Positions 32,849 through 41,141 of a DNA stretch of 41,141 bases are shown one piece after another (positions within the stretch are counted from its first letter, which is position 1; every line of letters begins with the position of its first letter). A model generated the notes under the pieces. The model was not told the DNA's origin, made no database searches, and was given only the letters and a program-made list of their open reading frames with translations. The DNA lies in NCBI GenBank assembly GCA_910592005.1, contig CAJVPP010000197.1:1-41141 (forward strand). The letters are read 5' to 3'. This stretch comes from Funneliformis mosseae (lineage: Eukaryota; Glomeromycota; Glomeromycetes; Glomerales; Glomeraceae). The translations under genes were made by a program, and so were the position numbers.

Positions 32849-33160
32849 TCACTTTTTATCATCGGATAAATTCTCAGAAGGAGGTAAAGATGGCATAGGT
32901 ACATCACTTAAATCATCTTGTTTTACAGCCATAATTGAATAAGAATCTTTTTATTAATAATTATTTCGTTAAGGAAAGTAATCTTTATTTAAAACTTTTT
33001 ATTTACGATAATCATAATGAAGGATACATACAGCACCACAAAATCCAAGTAATACCATTCCAGTTATAGCATTTCTCACGACGAAAGGTTTTCTTGCCCT
33101 TTTCAGCGCCGGTGTAAACAATATTTTTTGAGTTTGATATTTTAATGGTTGATTCAACAT
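32849..33160 (-). CDS. COA3: Cytochrome c oxidase assembly factor 3 (COA3-like), 2 exons, 76 aa
   Basis: Small mitochondrial inner-membrane protein that stabilises newly made Cox1 and helps regulate its translation. Exon 1 is 33160-33028 and exon 2 is 32946-32849. The donor is GTATCC and the acceptor AAAAAG, and the join creates GAVYSYSIMAVKQDDLSD. The layout fits the family: a basic N-terminus (ALKRARKPFVVRNAITG), one membrane span (GMVLLGFCGAVYSYSI, about 34-49) and a short acidic/Pro tail (VPMPSLPPSENLSDDKK). An alternative donor four bases earlier (GTATGT) looks stronger but breaks the conserved frame. The ATG used begins MLNQPLKYQTQ; a longer upstream frame runs only through an A/T tract. 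It is divergent from the PHO13-like gene, with 400 bp between start codons. Confidence 0.85.
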
Positions 33161-33560
33161 CTTATCGTATTTAAACTTTTTTTTTTTTAAAAAAAAAAAG
33201 AGAATTAAATAAATATTATTATTCTTTGAATAAAAATAAATAAGTAAAAACAAAAAAAACCTTGTATAGTCAAAAATTCACGAATAAAATTTTTTTGATT
33301 TTTATCGATTATCTAAAGTTTTTTATATGACATCATATCTACGATTTCCGAGCTATACAAGAATAGAAGCTAAGTAGAATTAGGAATTCACAAAGTGGTT
33401 TGGTTTGTTAGATTATGCAGTTGATCACCTCGAACTTGTAATTTTTTTTAAAGTTTAATGATCGGATACGTAAAGTCACCTTAAATGGATAAAAGTATTT
33501 AAATGAAAACAATATAAAAGGAGATCAAAATAATTTTTTCCAAACTTTTCATCTTGAAAC
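33161..33560. promoter_or_regulatory. Shared divergent promoter region of COA3 and PHO13-like genes
   Basis: Exactly 400 bp separate the two start codons. A T12A11 dyad (33177-33199) lies just upstream of the COA3 ATG, presumably in its 5' leader. A GC-richer patch at about 33325-33415 could be the core promoter or an unannotated leader exon. No specific factor site is recognised. Confidence 0.4.
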
Positions 33561-34886
33561 ATGTCTGAACCGGTAAAATTAACTGATGCATCGGCATATG
33601 AAAGTTTTCTTGATAAATATGATACTTTCTTGATCGATTGTGATGGTAAACTTTCGAAAAAAATTTTTTTTCTGTGAAGAAATCAATCATATTGATACAG
33701 GTGATATTATTATAGGGGTCATATGGCACGGAAATAACGTACTTCCGAACCTTAGAGAAGCATTATCCGTACTGCGGAAAAAGGGTAAATTTTATTGTAA
33801 TTATATTATAAATTATACATTTTGTCATATAAATTAAATGATGTGAATCCTTTCTTTTTTTGTATTATTAGGAAAAAAACTATTATTTGTTTCAAATAAT
33901 AGTGCAAAATCTCGAAAAGGATACTTGAAAAAATTTAAAAAGTTAAATATTGAAATTCATGATGGAGAAATTTTTGGTTCAGCTTATGCTTCAGCTTATT
34001 ATATTAAAAATGTTTTAAAGTTTCCAAAAGAAAAAAAAGTTTATGTTGTAGGAGACGTTGGAATTATTGAAGAATTGGAATCTGAAGGAATTCGTTACGC
34101 TGGAGCTAACGTAAGTCATTAAAAAAGGGGGGTCACCATTTACATCAAAAGTTCTTTTTCTCAAGTTTGAATCTTTTTCTGTTTAAAGGAAGATTCCAAT
34201 TTTGATACTTCCAATTGGGATTTTGCCAACATCAAACAAGATCCAGAAGTAAGCGTTCATTCATTTGTTTCATTTTTTCCATATATATATATTTTTTTTT
34301 CCAACTTCAACATACATGTAATTAATTAAAATTTCGTCCTTCTTCTGCTTACGCACATAGGTTGGAGCTGTCCTTTGTGGATTTGATATACATGTTAATT
34401 ATTTAAAATATGCTAAAGCATTCACTTACCTTAATTCAAATCCCGAATGTCTTTTCTTCTTAACTAATGATGATCCCACATTTCCAGCAAATGGAACCAT
34501 TTATCCAGGTGGAGGAGCTATTGCAGCACCTTTGATTACAGCGTTAGGTAGAAAACCTGATGGGATATTTGGTAAACCTAATAAACCTATGTTAGATTGT
34601 ATTATACAACATTTAAATTTAAATCCCGAACGTACTTGCATGATCGGTGACCGTCTTGATACTGACATTTTATTTGGAATTAACGGTGGTCTTGGTACTT
34701 TGTTCGTTTTAACTGGTAAATAATAATATTATTATTATTTTAAAAAAAATTTGATGTTTTATTTATAATTGAATTTTTTTTTTTTTAGGAGTTAATAAAG
34801 AACAAGATATCCTAGCTATGGATGCTCGTATAATTCCAGATTATTACATGGCAAGTCTCGGAGATATTTCTGTACTTGATAAATAG
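33561..34886 (+). CDS. PHO13: PHO13/phosphoglycolate-phosphatase-type HAD phosphatase, 6 exons, 301 aa
   Basis: HAD-superfamily (C2 cap) phosphatase, classically assayed on 4-nitrophenyl phosphate. Family members clear toxic side products such as 2-phosphoglycolate and 4-phosphoerythronate. Exons: 33561-33645, 33716-33784, 33872-34110, 34189-34248, 34361-34715 and 34789-34886, all introns GT-AG and in frame. Motif I is DTFLIDCDGVIWHG, with nucleophile Asp26 and acid/base Asp28. Motif II is LLFVSNNSAKSR (Ser59). The cap region has VGAVLCGFD and FFLTNDDPTFP. The motif III Lys is in FGKPNKPM (about Lys223). Motif IV is CMIGDRLDTDILFG (Asp248, Asp253). Length and all catalytic residues are normal. 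It is probably cytosolic, with no targeting signal seen. Confidence 0.95.
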
Positions 34887-34974
34887 ATATCATATAGAAT
34901 CTATAGAGATCGATCAAATATTCTTTAAATAGAATAATTTCCCCCTCTTAAGAAATAAATTATTTATCGTTTTA

Positions 34975-36123
34975 TTAAATATATGCTTTATAACTATTCC
35001 ACCAAGTATAAATTCCATCGACAAAACTTAATTGACGTTGTTTCCAATCAAGTATTGTTTGAGCTTTTTTATTGGAAAAAATTCCTGTATGCGCCATGGC
35101 TATTTCGAATTCTGTTGTAGGAACTTTATATTTAACAAGTCCTAAAAATAGAATTATAAATGGGATTGGTAAGATAAAATCACCAATGCTTTTTTTTTTT
35201 AAGAATTTACCCTTATATTCCGTTATTCTTGCAACAGCATCCAACATATCACCCATTGATTCAGATTGATTATTCGTGATGATGAATATCTGGCCTTTAA
35301 CTAATTCGGATCTTTCAACCGATCTTACGTAAGCATCGGCCAAATCATCAACATGTACTAAATTCCACCTAACATCTTTTGAACCAATACCGTATAATTC
35401 GCCTTTTATAGCGGATTCAAACCATTGTGCCGTTAAACTACCGTTTTTACCATAAGCAGCTCCGGGTCTAATTATTATACCCTGAGATTTAATAATCATT
35501 TGTTCTATTGCTGGTCTCCATTGATCTAATTTTAGGTTTGTTTTTAAGGGAGTTGATTCACAATTCACATTATACGAATCTCCTCCATATATCTATTTTT
35601 GATATTAAAATTTTATTTTATTTTTATTTATTTTTTTAAATAAATATAAAAATATCATACGTATATATATAAAAATTTAAGATAATTGTATATTACCCAT
35701 AATCCTGATGTATAAATAAATGTTAATTTTGGTTCAAAACTTTTTATTCTTTTCATATTAATTTCTTCTAATGTATCTAAGATATTTGTTACATGCTTTG
35801 TTGGATCATTATATTCTGATGTCGCATCTATTATTATATCTACTTGTTCCGCTACAACGTTCCAAGTTGATACATCATTTGTATCTCCTAATATTGGAAA
35901 GACTTTGCATATAAAGAGAAATTTTTTATAATTGCTAGAAAAAAAAAAAAAAAAAAAAAAAAAAATAGGTATGTAAACAAACCTTACTTTCGTTTTTGGC
36001 TAATTCCTTTTCCTTTTCACGTTTACGATACAACCCATACGTTTCGTGTCCTGAACGAGCAAGTGCTTGGGCTACGGCAAAGCCTATGAACCCCGTAGCT
36101 CCGAGTACCAAAACTTTAACCAT
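34975..36123 (-). CDS. NAD(P)-binding epimerase/dehydratase-like (extended or atypical SDR), 3 exons, 319 aa
   Basis: A Rossmann-fold protein of the NAD-dependent epimerase/dehydratase group. Exons: 36123-35988, 35902-35697 and 35592-34975. The first join uses the strong donor GTAAGG and gives AKNEIFPILGDTND. The nucleotide-binding loop is VLVLGATGFIGFAVAQAL, with GATGFIG at 8-14. Next come DIIIDATSEYND, then FIYTSGLWIYGG in the usual catalytic Ser strand, IIIRPGAAYGKNGS, RWNLVHVDDLADAYV and FSNKKAQTILDWKQ near the C-terminus. I do not see a clear YxxxK after the TSG motif, so the catalytic type is uncertain; an NmrA-like sensor role is possible. Intron 1 holds an A run of more than 25 bases. 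It converges with the PHO13-like gene, 88 bp apart. Confidence 0.87.
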
Positions 36124-36402
36124 TCTAACTGCAAATTGGTTTAAACAAAAAGTATATTTTATATTTTTTTATTTTTGATCATCAATTTTACAGATAATCG
36201 ATATCTACTTTAAATTAATTGTTTTTATGACGTTCAGTATTACTTAGGGTAGACTAATTTCTAGTTAATTATCTCTTTTCAGGCAATATAATTCAAAATT
36301 AGTTCTTTTGAGATCCGAGCCGGTTGTTTCTCTTTTTCAACCTTCAGAGGTTAAAGTTGCCAAGTACTATACCTAAATTTAGTGAAAATTTATAGTAAAT
36401 GC

Positions 36403-36412
36403 GACGCGCGTC
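36403..36412. promoter_or_regulatory. GACGCGCGTC palindrome
   Basis: A perfect 10-bp GC-rich palindrome in otherwise AT-rich DNA, 280 bp upstream of the epimerase-like gene on its promoter side. It contains CGCG and resembles MluI-cell-cycle-box variants, but does not contain the exact ACGCGT. Function is unknown. Confidence 0.3.
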
Positions 36413-36424
36413 ACAAAAAAAAAC

Positions 36425-36525
36425 CTGCGGATGTTAGATGATCAATCACACATTATTTTATTATATAATTCAATTTGATTGGTCAACGCATCTCTACCGC
36501 TAATACATCATAAATTAATCCGCAG
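36425..36525. repeat. 101-bp segment bounded by CTGCGGAT inverted repeats
   Basis: CTGCGGAT at 36425-36432 and its exact complement ATCCGCAG at 36518-36525 frame AT-rich DNA with a GATTGGTC (inverted CCAAT) motif. It could be a tiny MITE or a paired promoter element. No target duplication is clear. Confidence 0.4.
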
Positions 36526-38929
36526 TAAAGTTCGCTCAAACGTATAAAAATTCTGAAACCTCTAGTATAAATGCCATTTAAAAATTTCCAATTAATGAAA
36601 ATGCGGCTTTTTGTGCTTTTGAAGCAGAAATTGATGGCAAAAGAAAGTTCATGGTATTGTTAAAGAAGCACAAGAGGCTGCCACAGAGTATAACAACGCA
36701 ATTGAGGTGAACGAACTTTTTTTTTTATATTTTTTTTTTTTTTAAAAAAAAAAAGCTAAAGAATCTACAAAATTTTAAAAAGGTCATGGTGCTTTTTTAT
36801 TGGAAGAACACTATGCTGATATATTCGAATGTTCTGTTGAAAATATTTTACCCAGACAAACAGTTGTAATAAGAATTACATATGTAACAGAACTTAAACA
36901 TGATTTGGAAATTAAAAAATTCGTTTCGTTTTACTTACTGTAATAGCACCAAAAATATGGTATCAAATGTAACATATCATATCAAGAATATAGTTATGTT
37001 CCTGAGTTTACAAAATACGAATTGTCATTATTAATAGAGTGTAAAATGACTTCAGTCATAACGAATATTGAATCACCTTCACATCTTATTTCTTGTGAAA
37101 TAAATATTAATGAAAATCCAAAAGTTTCAAGGATTACATTAGGGGGACAAATAAGTTATTTGGATAAAGATTTCATATTAGTTATAAAAAATTTAGGTCT
37201 TGATCCAAGAGCTTTTATTGAATATGATCCAGATAAAGACACACTGTCTCATGTTAACTTTAGTTCCTAAATTCACAATAAATCCAATATTATCAAAGCT
37301 GATTTTCATTATAGATGTGTAAGATATATTATTAGTTATCCCTCCTTCTTTTATTTATTGATAATTTAATACATAAATATATTAGATCAGGATCAATGGA
37401 TGGTTCGCTAATACAAAAAGTATCATCAGCACTTGAATTATTTATACAATCTCTTTCAGAAGATTGTTATTTCAATATCGTTTCATTTGGTAATCAGTTT
37501 GATCCTCTTTTTAAACAGAGTGAACAAAATTCTCCAGCTTCATTATAAACAGCATTTTTGCTTGCTCGTAATATGATAGCAAATTATGGTAGAACAGAAA
37601 TTTATCAAGTATTAAAATGGATTTTTGATAATAAAAGAACAAATTTACCAACTGCAGTTTTTCTTATTATGGATGGAAATGTTTGGAATGTAGAAGAAAT
37701 ATCAAGGTTAATTAGAAACAATGTTAAAAAATATGAAGTTAAATTACGTTTATTTGCTTTGAGAGTTAATAATAATGTTTCTTCAAATTTGATAGGGACA
37801 GTAGCTTGTAATAATAAAGGTTATGTTCAATTTGTTACTGATATGAAAAGGATGGATAAATAACTATTAGGAATGTTAAAAAATTATATCAAATTTTCAA
37901 TTAAAGATTATTAAATTACTTGAACTGATGATAATAATCTTATAGAAGATAATTTTAAAGATTCTGATCATCAAAATAAAGATAAACCAATTATCAGTTT
38001 TTTTAGTAAAGAAGAAACGTTTTTATCTAAACAATCTTCAAGTAATAATTTTGTTGATAATCTTGCTATTCGTCAAATTCTTTATGAAATATCTAAAATT
38101 TATTCTAAAATTAGACTTATTGTTGGCTAAAGGTATTATAGTTAAAAAGAGTATTATATTATCTGTAATGTCACAAGATGGATTCATGAAACTTGATATT
38201 CCTGTTAATCCAATTATATTAAAAGGATCAAAAATTTATACTTTAGTGGTCTGAAAACTTATTTAAAATTTAGAAAATGGTACTTCTTACTTGAATCATC
38301 ATCCAAAATTTTATAATAAATAATTCTGATTTTTATTATAAGGAAATAAATTATTACATTTAGTAAAGCATTTAATCTTACTTCAAAATTTACAAAATTT
38401 ATATAATTAAAACTGTAAAGTATTTTTTCTTTCTTTATTAGATTTTTTTTTACTAATAAATTTCTTGTTAAAGCTTTCTAGCAATTGATGAACATGAAGA
38501 TATGGATAAAGTAAATGAAAAGATCAAAAAAATTATCTGATTCAAAAAATCCTTTAAGAGGATTTTCATTAAATAATCTTCTAGTTTTGATACAAATATT
38601 AATAATATGTTAGTATAAATTATGTTTAACTTTGAAAAGGTAAAGTAATAACAAATCAGCAACTATTATATAACTTTAAAATAGTAATACAGTCATTTTT
38701 ATTTGGTGCACTTTCACAAATATCTGCATTCAGAGGGTTCAGATCACAGCCATCAAGATTTGATTTAGATTGACTACAACACAAATATCTCCTTTTGGTT
38801 ATATAACAATTCAATCTGGTTTTTATGATAGTTTTCAGACATAATCAAATTTCAATTTTACATAAACGCAACTAAATTATAGTAGATTTAATTCAGTATA
38901 AATGTATTTAGCATTTGGTAATCTTAAAT

Positions 38930-39400
38930 TCGTATAGACATAGGTAAAACTAGCATTTAATTTTAGTTTTGCATAAACACAAATGCAACTAGCTTTTAGT
39001 TTTGATATTATACAGACACAAATATAACTAGCTTTTAGTTTTGATATTATACAGACATAACCAAATTATGGAGATTTAATTTATTGCAGATACACTCAAC
39101 GTTTGGTAGTTTTGATTTTGTACAGGCATAAATATAGATACAAACATAACAAATATTTGGTGATTTTAGTCTTGCATAGATACAAGCAAATGCACAATCA
39201 GCATCTGATAGTTTTGGTATTACACAAACACAACTAAATTATGGAGGATTTAGTTTAATACAAATAATATCAGCATTTGATTCAGCATAAGTACAGACAC
39301 AATTAAATTTTAGAGGATTTAGTTTATATAAATATAACTAGCATTTGGTTTAATACAAGTATAATTATAACTAAATTATAGATTCGAGCAGATACTAATG
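38930..39400 (+). repeat. Degenerate Gln-rich coding repeats of the VIT/vWA pseudogene
   Basis: Imperfect tandem units, about 40-60 bp, of the form AACTAGCATTTAGTTTTG plus ATACAGACACAAATATAA. In frame they encode an aromatic/Ser block followed by alternating Gln and Thr codons. A large share of the expected CAA/CAG codons are TAA or TAG. Confidence 0.6.
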
Positions 39401-39687
39401 ATACAAATACAAAGTTAACTAGTATTTAATTTTGCATAGATATAATTAGTATTTAGTCTAACATGAAAACAACTGACATTTAATTTGATATAGATATAAG
39501 ATAACTTTAAAAAACTTAGTTTAGTATAAATACATACAAATTATGAATTTGATTTCACACAACCTCAATTAATGTTCAGTATATTTAATTTATCTTAATC
39601 ACAAATCACACTTGTTACTCTTAATTTAATACAATCTTGACCATTTTCAGGAAATCATAATAGAAGTTTAAAAAATTATGCAATATC

Positions 39688-39912
39688 TAGAAATTAGAAT
39701 CAGCTAAAATTCTTTAACTAATTAATAACTGGTTAAAATATTTGTTAACTGATTATTTAATCAGTTAAAATTAACTTTGGCTAGTACTATAAATTTGAAA
39801 TTAGACAATAATTTGCAATTATAAAAATCTTAATTCTAGCCAGAAATGAATTTCAGTTAGATTTAAATTCATTTATTTTAATCAGTTAAAAATTAACTGA
39901 TTCCAATCTCTA
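39688..39912. mobile_element. hAT-type MITE, 225 bp, with 8-bp target duplication
   Basis: The left end TAGAAATTAGAATCAGCTAA and the right end (complement TAGAGATTGGAATCAGTTAA) are inverted repeats of about 28 bp. The flanks GCAATATC (39680-39687) and GTAATATT (39913-39920) are an 8-bp duplication differing only by two C/T changes, as expected for hAT elements after C-to-T decay. The inside carries several TTAACTGATTAA subterminal repeats. It sits in the VIT/vWA pseudogene. A truncated relative is at 108-266. Confidence 0.8.
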
Positions 39913-40400
39913 GTAATATTAGTTTCACAAAGTTCACTTGATCTTAAAATAATAAATTACCTTAATTCAGATTTTCCTTTGATAGATTTAATAAACCATC
40001 TTCTGCATTATTATTATTTGATCTTAATATAATTTCTTCCACTTCATCTTATAATCTAGATACAATTTCTAGTTTAGAAATTAATGATAAAAAATTTGAT
40101 CCAAAATTTTATCATTTAACATATTAATGATATTTTAAAATTTTAATCTTTTGATAGAATATTTAAACTAACCTCACAATTTTATTCATTTAATAACATT
40201 AATCCTATAATAAATAAACCTTTAGAATATAATTATGAATTATGGTATACAAGTATATCAATTGCTTATTTGAAATTTGTTATATAAAAAATCTTAAAAA
40301 TAAATCTGAAATGTGTTACGAAAAAGCTAATAAAGCTTTAAAAAGGTTGATAGAAAATAATATAAAAATAAATGCCATTTTAGAAAAAAACTAGAAATTT

Positions 40401-40601
40401 GATTAATAATTGGTTATTAGATTAGCATAAATAATAAAAAATAGGTAATTTAATATTTATAACTAATTATATTTAATTAATTAATTAAAATTATATAATA
40501 AATTAATCATAATAATATTGTTAATTATTAAAATTAAGTTATGAGATATAATAATAGTAAAATGCTCATATATTAAGAAAAAAGATAATATTTATTTAAT
40601 A
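40401..40601. other. AT-rich DNA between VIT/vWA pseudogene and pogo-type MITE
   Basis: Low-complexity A/T DNA (TTAATTAATTAAAATTATA-type words) with no gene or clear repeat structure. Confidence 0.5.
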
Positions 40602-40718
40602 TAGTCAACTTTTGTTATAGCGAACTCTTGTTATAATGAATTTTTTGAATAAATATAATAAAAATACTCTTGTTATAGCAAATTGGCCAATTAAATCTCT
40701 TAAAATCTTCACTATAGC
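40602..40718. mobile_element. pogo-type MITE, second copy, interrupted by hAT insertion
   Basis: This aligns along its whole length with 8117-8233 of the complete copy, for example through AAATATAATAAAAATACTCT and TAAATCTCTTAAAATCTTCA. Differences are almost all C/T or A/G. The first terminal base is T instead of C. The match stops abruptly after ACTATAGC, where a hAT-like terminus begins. The remainder should lie beyond the hAT element, outside this window. Confidence 0.8.
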
Positions 40719-41141
40719 TAGGGATATTAAGGTCTGTAGCCAGATTAGTCTGACTCTGGTTTGATCATAAAACCAGTTTCAGTTCAATTTGAGGATCAAA
40801 TCGAACTGAAACTGAATTGAGTCGAACTGGTATTTAGATCAGTTTAGATGATCAATCTATATAAATGCTGTGCCATATAAATTGTAAGATGCATTAATCA
40901 TTTTAACTAGAATAATTTTCACTTTGCATTATTATTTGTATTGTACAATGCCTGGCAGCGTAATTTCAAATGAAAATGATAACAATTTCTCAGATGTTTC
41001 TTCAACTTCTTTAGCAACTAAAGAAGATTCTAATATAACAATTCGCAAGTTAGATGTATGGGAATTTTTTTTAAAGTCCAAGATGAAGAAACTGGACTAA
41101 CAACAAGTTATAAATGCATATTATGTGCTAAAATTTATTCG
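40719..41141 (+). mobile_element. Left part of a hAT-like DNA transposon, cut by the window end
   Basis: It starts TAGGGATATTAAGG, a hAT-like terminus, immediately after the interrupted MITE copy; the last 8 bases before it (ACTATAGC) are the expected target-site duplication. A subterminal region (40740-40860) has inverted CAGTTTCAGTTCAA/TCGAACTGAAACTG repeats, of the kind that serve as transposase binding sites in hAT elements. The BED-finger ORF follows. The right terminus is outside the window. Confidence 0.65.
40948..41141 (+). pseudogene. hAT-type transposase N-terminus with BED zinc finger, frameshifted, partial
   Basis: The ATG at 40948 opens MPGSVISNENDNNFSDVSS, a Ser/Asn-rich leader, then LDVWEFF. 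After the T run (about 41065-41072) the frame shifts by one and continues as VQDEETGLTTSYKCILCAK. Together these give the aromatic pair and CxxC of a BED-type zinc finger, the DNA-binding domain at the N-terminus of hAT transposases. The His/Cys second half and the catalytic domain lie beyond the window. In the original frame a stop follows soon after the T run. The frameshift could be a real mutation, a homopolymer sequencing error or, less likely, slippage. Confidence 0.65.

Larger units (their letters stand above)
36571..40400 (+). pseudogene. Decayed VIT + von Willebrand A domain gene with Gln-rich tail
   Basis: The layout matches inter-alpha-trypsin/PARP4-like VIT-vWA proteins. The VIT part reads FCAFEAEIDGKRKF, (frameshift) EAQEAATEYNNAIE, an intron near 36705-36780, then HGAFLLEEHYADIFECSV. 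ISYLDKDFILVIKNLG is at about 37150-37195. A second intron precedes the vWA core, with MIDAS-like SGSMDG at about 37387-37404, CYFNIVSFGNQFDPL, NLPTAVFLIMDGNVW and IGTVACNNKGYVQFV. A long tail (38930-39400) repeats units like LAFSFDIIQTQ with TAA or TAG at Gln positions. A final segment reads LEYNYELWYTSISIAYLKF and YEKANKALKRLIENN, near 40230-40370. It is interrupted by a MITE at 39688-39912. Many stops are at Gln, Trp or Arg positions. Not functional as it stands; limits are approximate. Confidence 0.75.

Noticed and set aside
38468..38662. Minus-strand 64-codon frame
   Set aside because: Low-complexity and antisense to the VIT/vWA pseudogene.

Overview
The window looks like nuclear DNA of a very AT-rich fungus, most likely an arbuscular mycorrhizal fungus (Glomeromycotina, Rhizophagus-like). 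This is inferred from short GT-AG introns in ordinary fungal genes, a MATH-BTB protein, a VIT/vWA gene with a Gln-rich tail, and several decayed gene families that I associate with these genomes. The species was not verified.

Layout. 1-15.0 kb is a graveyard of repeats and broken genes: a decayed Harbinger element (transposase on +, Myb/SANT-like partner on -), a coiled-coil pseudogene, a DUF7869-like transposon-derived gene split by a satellite block, a pogo-type MITE, a P-loop NTPase/nuclease-like pseudogene, and a zinc-finger pseudogene carrying a MITE. 15.7-26.7 kb is a gene island of intact genes: a CorA-type Mg2+ transporter, RPN13, a MATH-BTB protein, an orphan two-TM protein and mitochondrial branched-chain aminotransferase. 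26.7-32.8 kb is extremely AT-rich DNA with a MITE and three tandem-repeat blocks. 32.8-36.1 kb is a second island: COA3, a PHO13-type phosphatase and an NAD(P)-binding epimerase-like protein. 36.5-41.1 kb is again decayed: a VIT/vWA pseudogene invaded by a hAT-type MITE, then a pogo-type MITE copy interrupted by a hAT element whose BED-finger ORF runs off the window.

The intact genes are housekeeping genes (Mg2+ uptake, proteasome, amino-acid metabolism, cytochrome oxidase assembly, metabolite repair) with no obvious joint pathway. Exon joins were worked out by hand; they keep frame and preserve family motifs in every case.

Main observation: in every decayed gene read here, nearly all premature stops lie where Gln, Trp or Arg is expected, and family motifs differ by C-to-T or G-to-A changes. 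This includes loss of the Harbinger catalytic Glu as Lys. The neighbouring islands are clean. That points to strand-symmetric C:G-to-T:A hypermutation (RIP-like or methylation-deamination) confined to repeats, with no evidence of a different genetic code.
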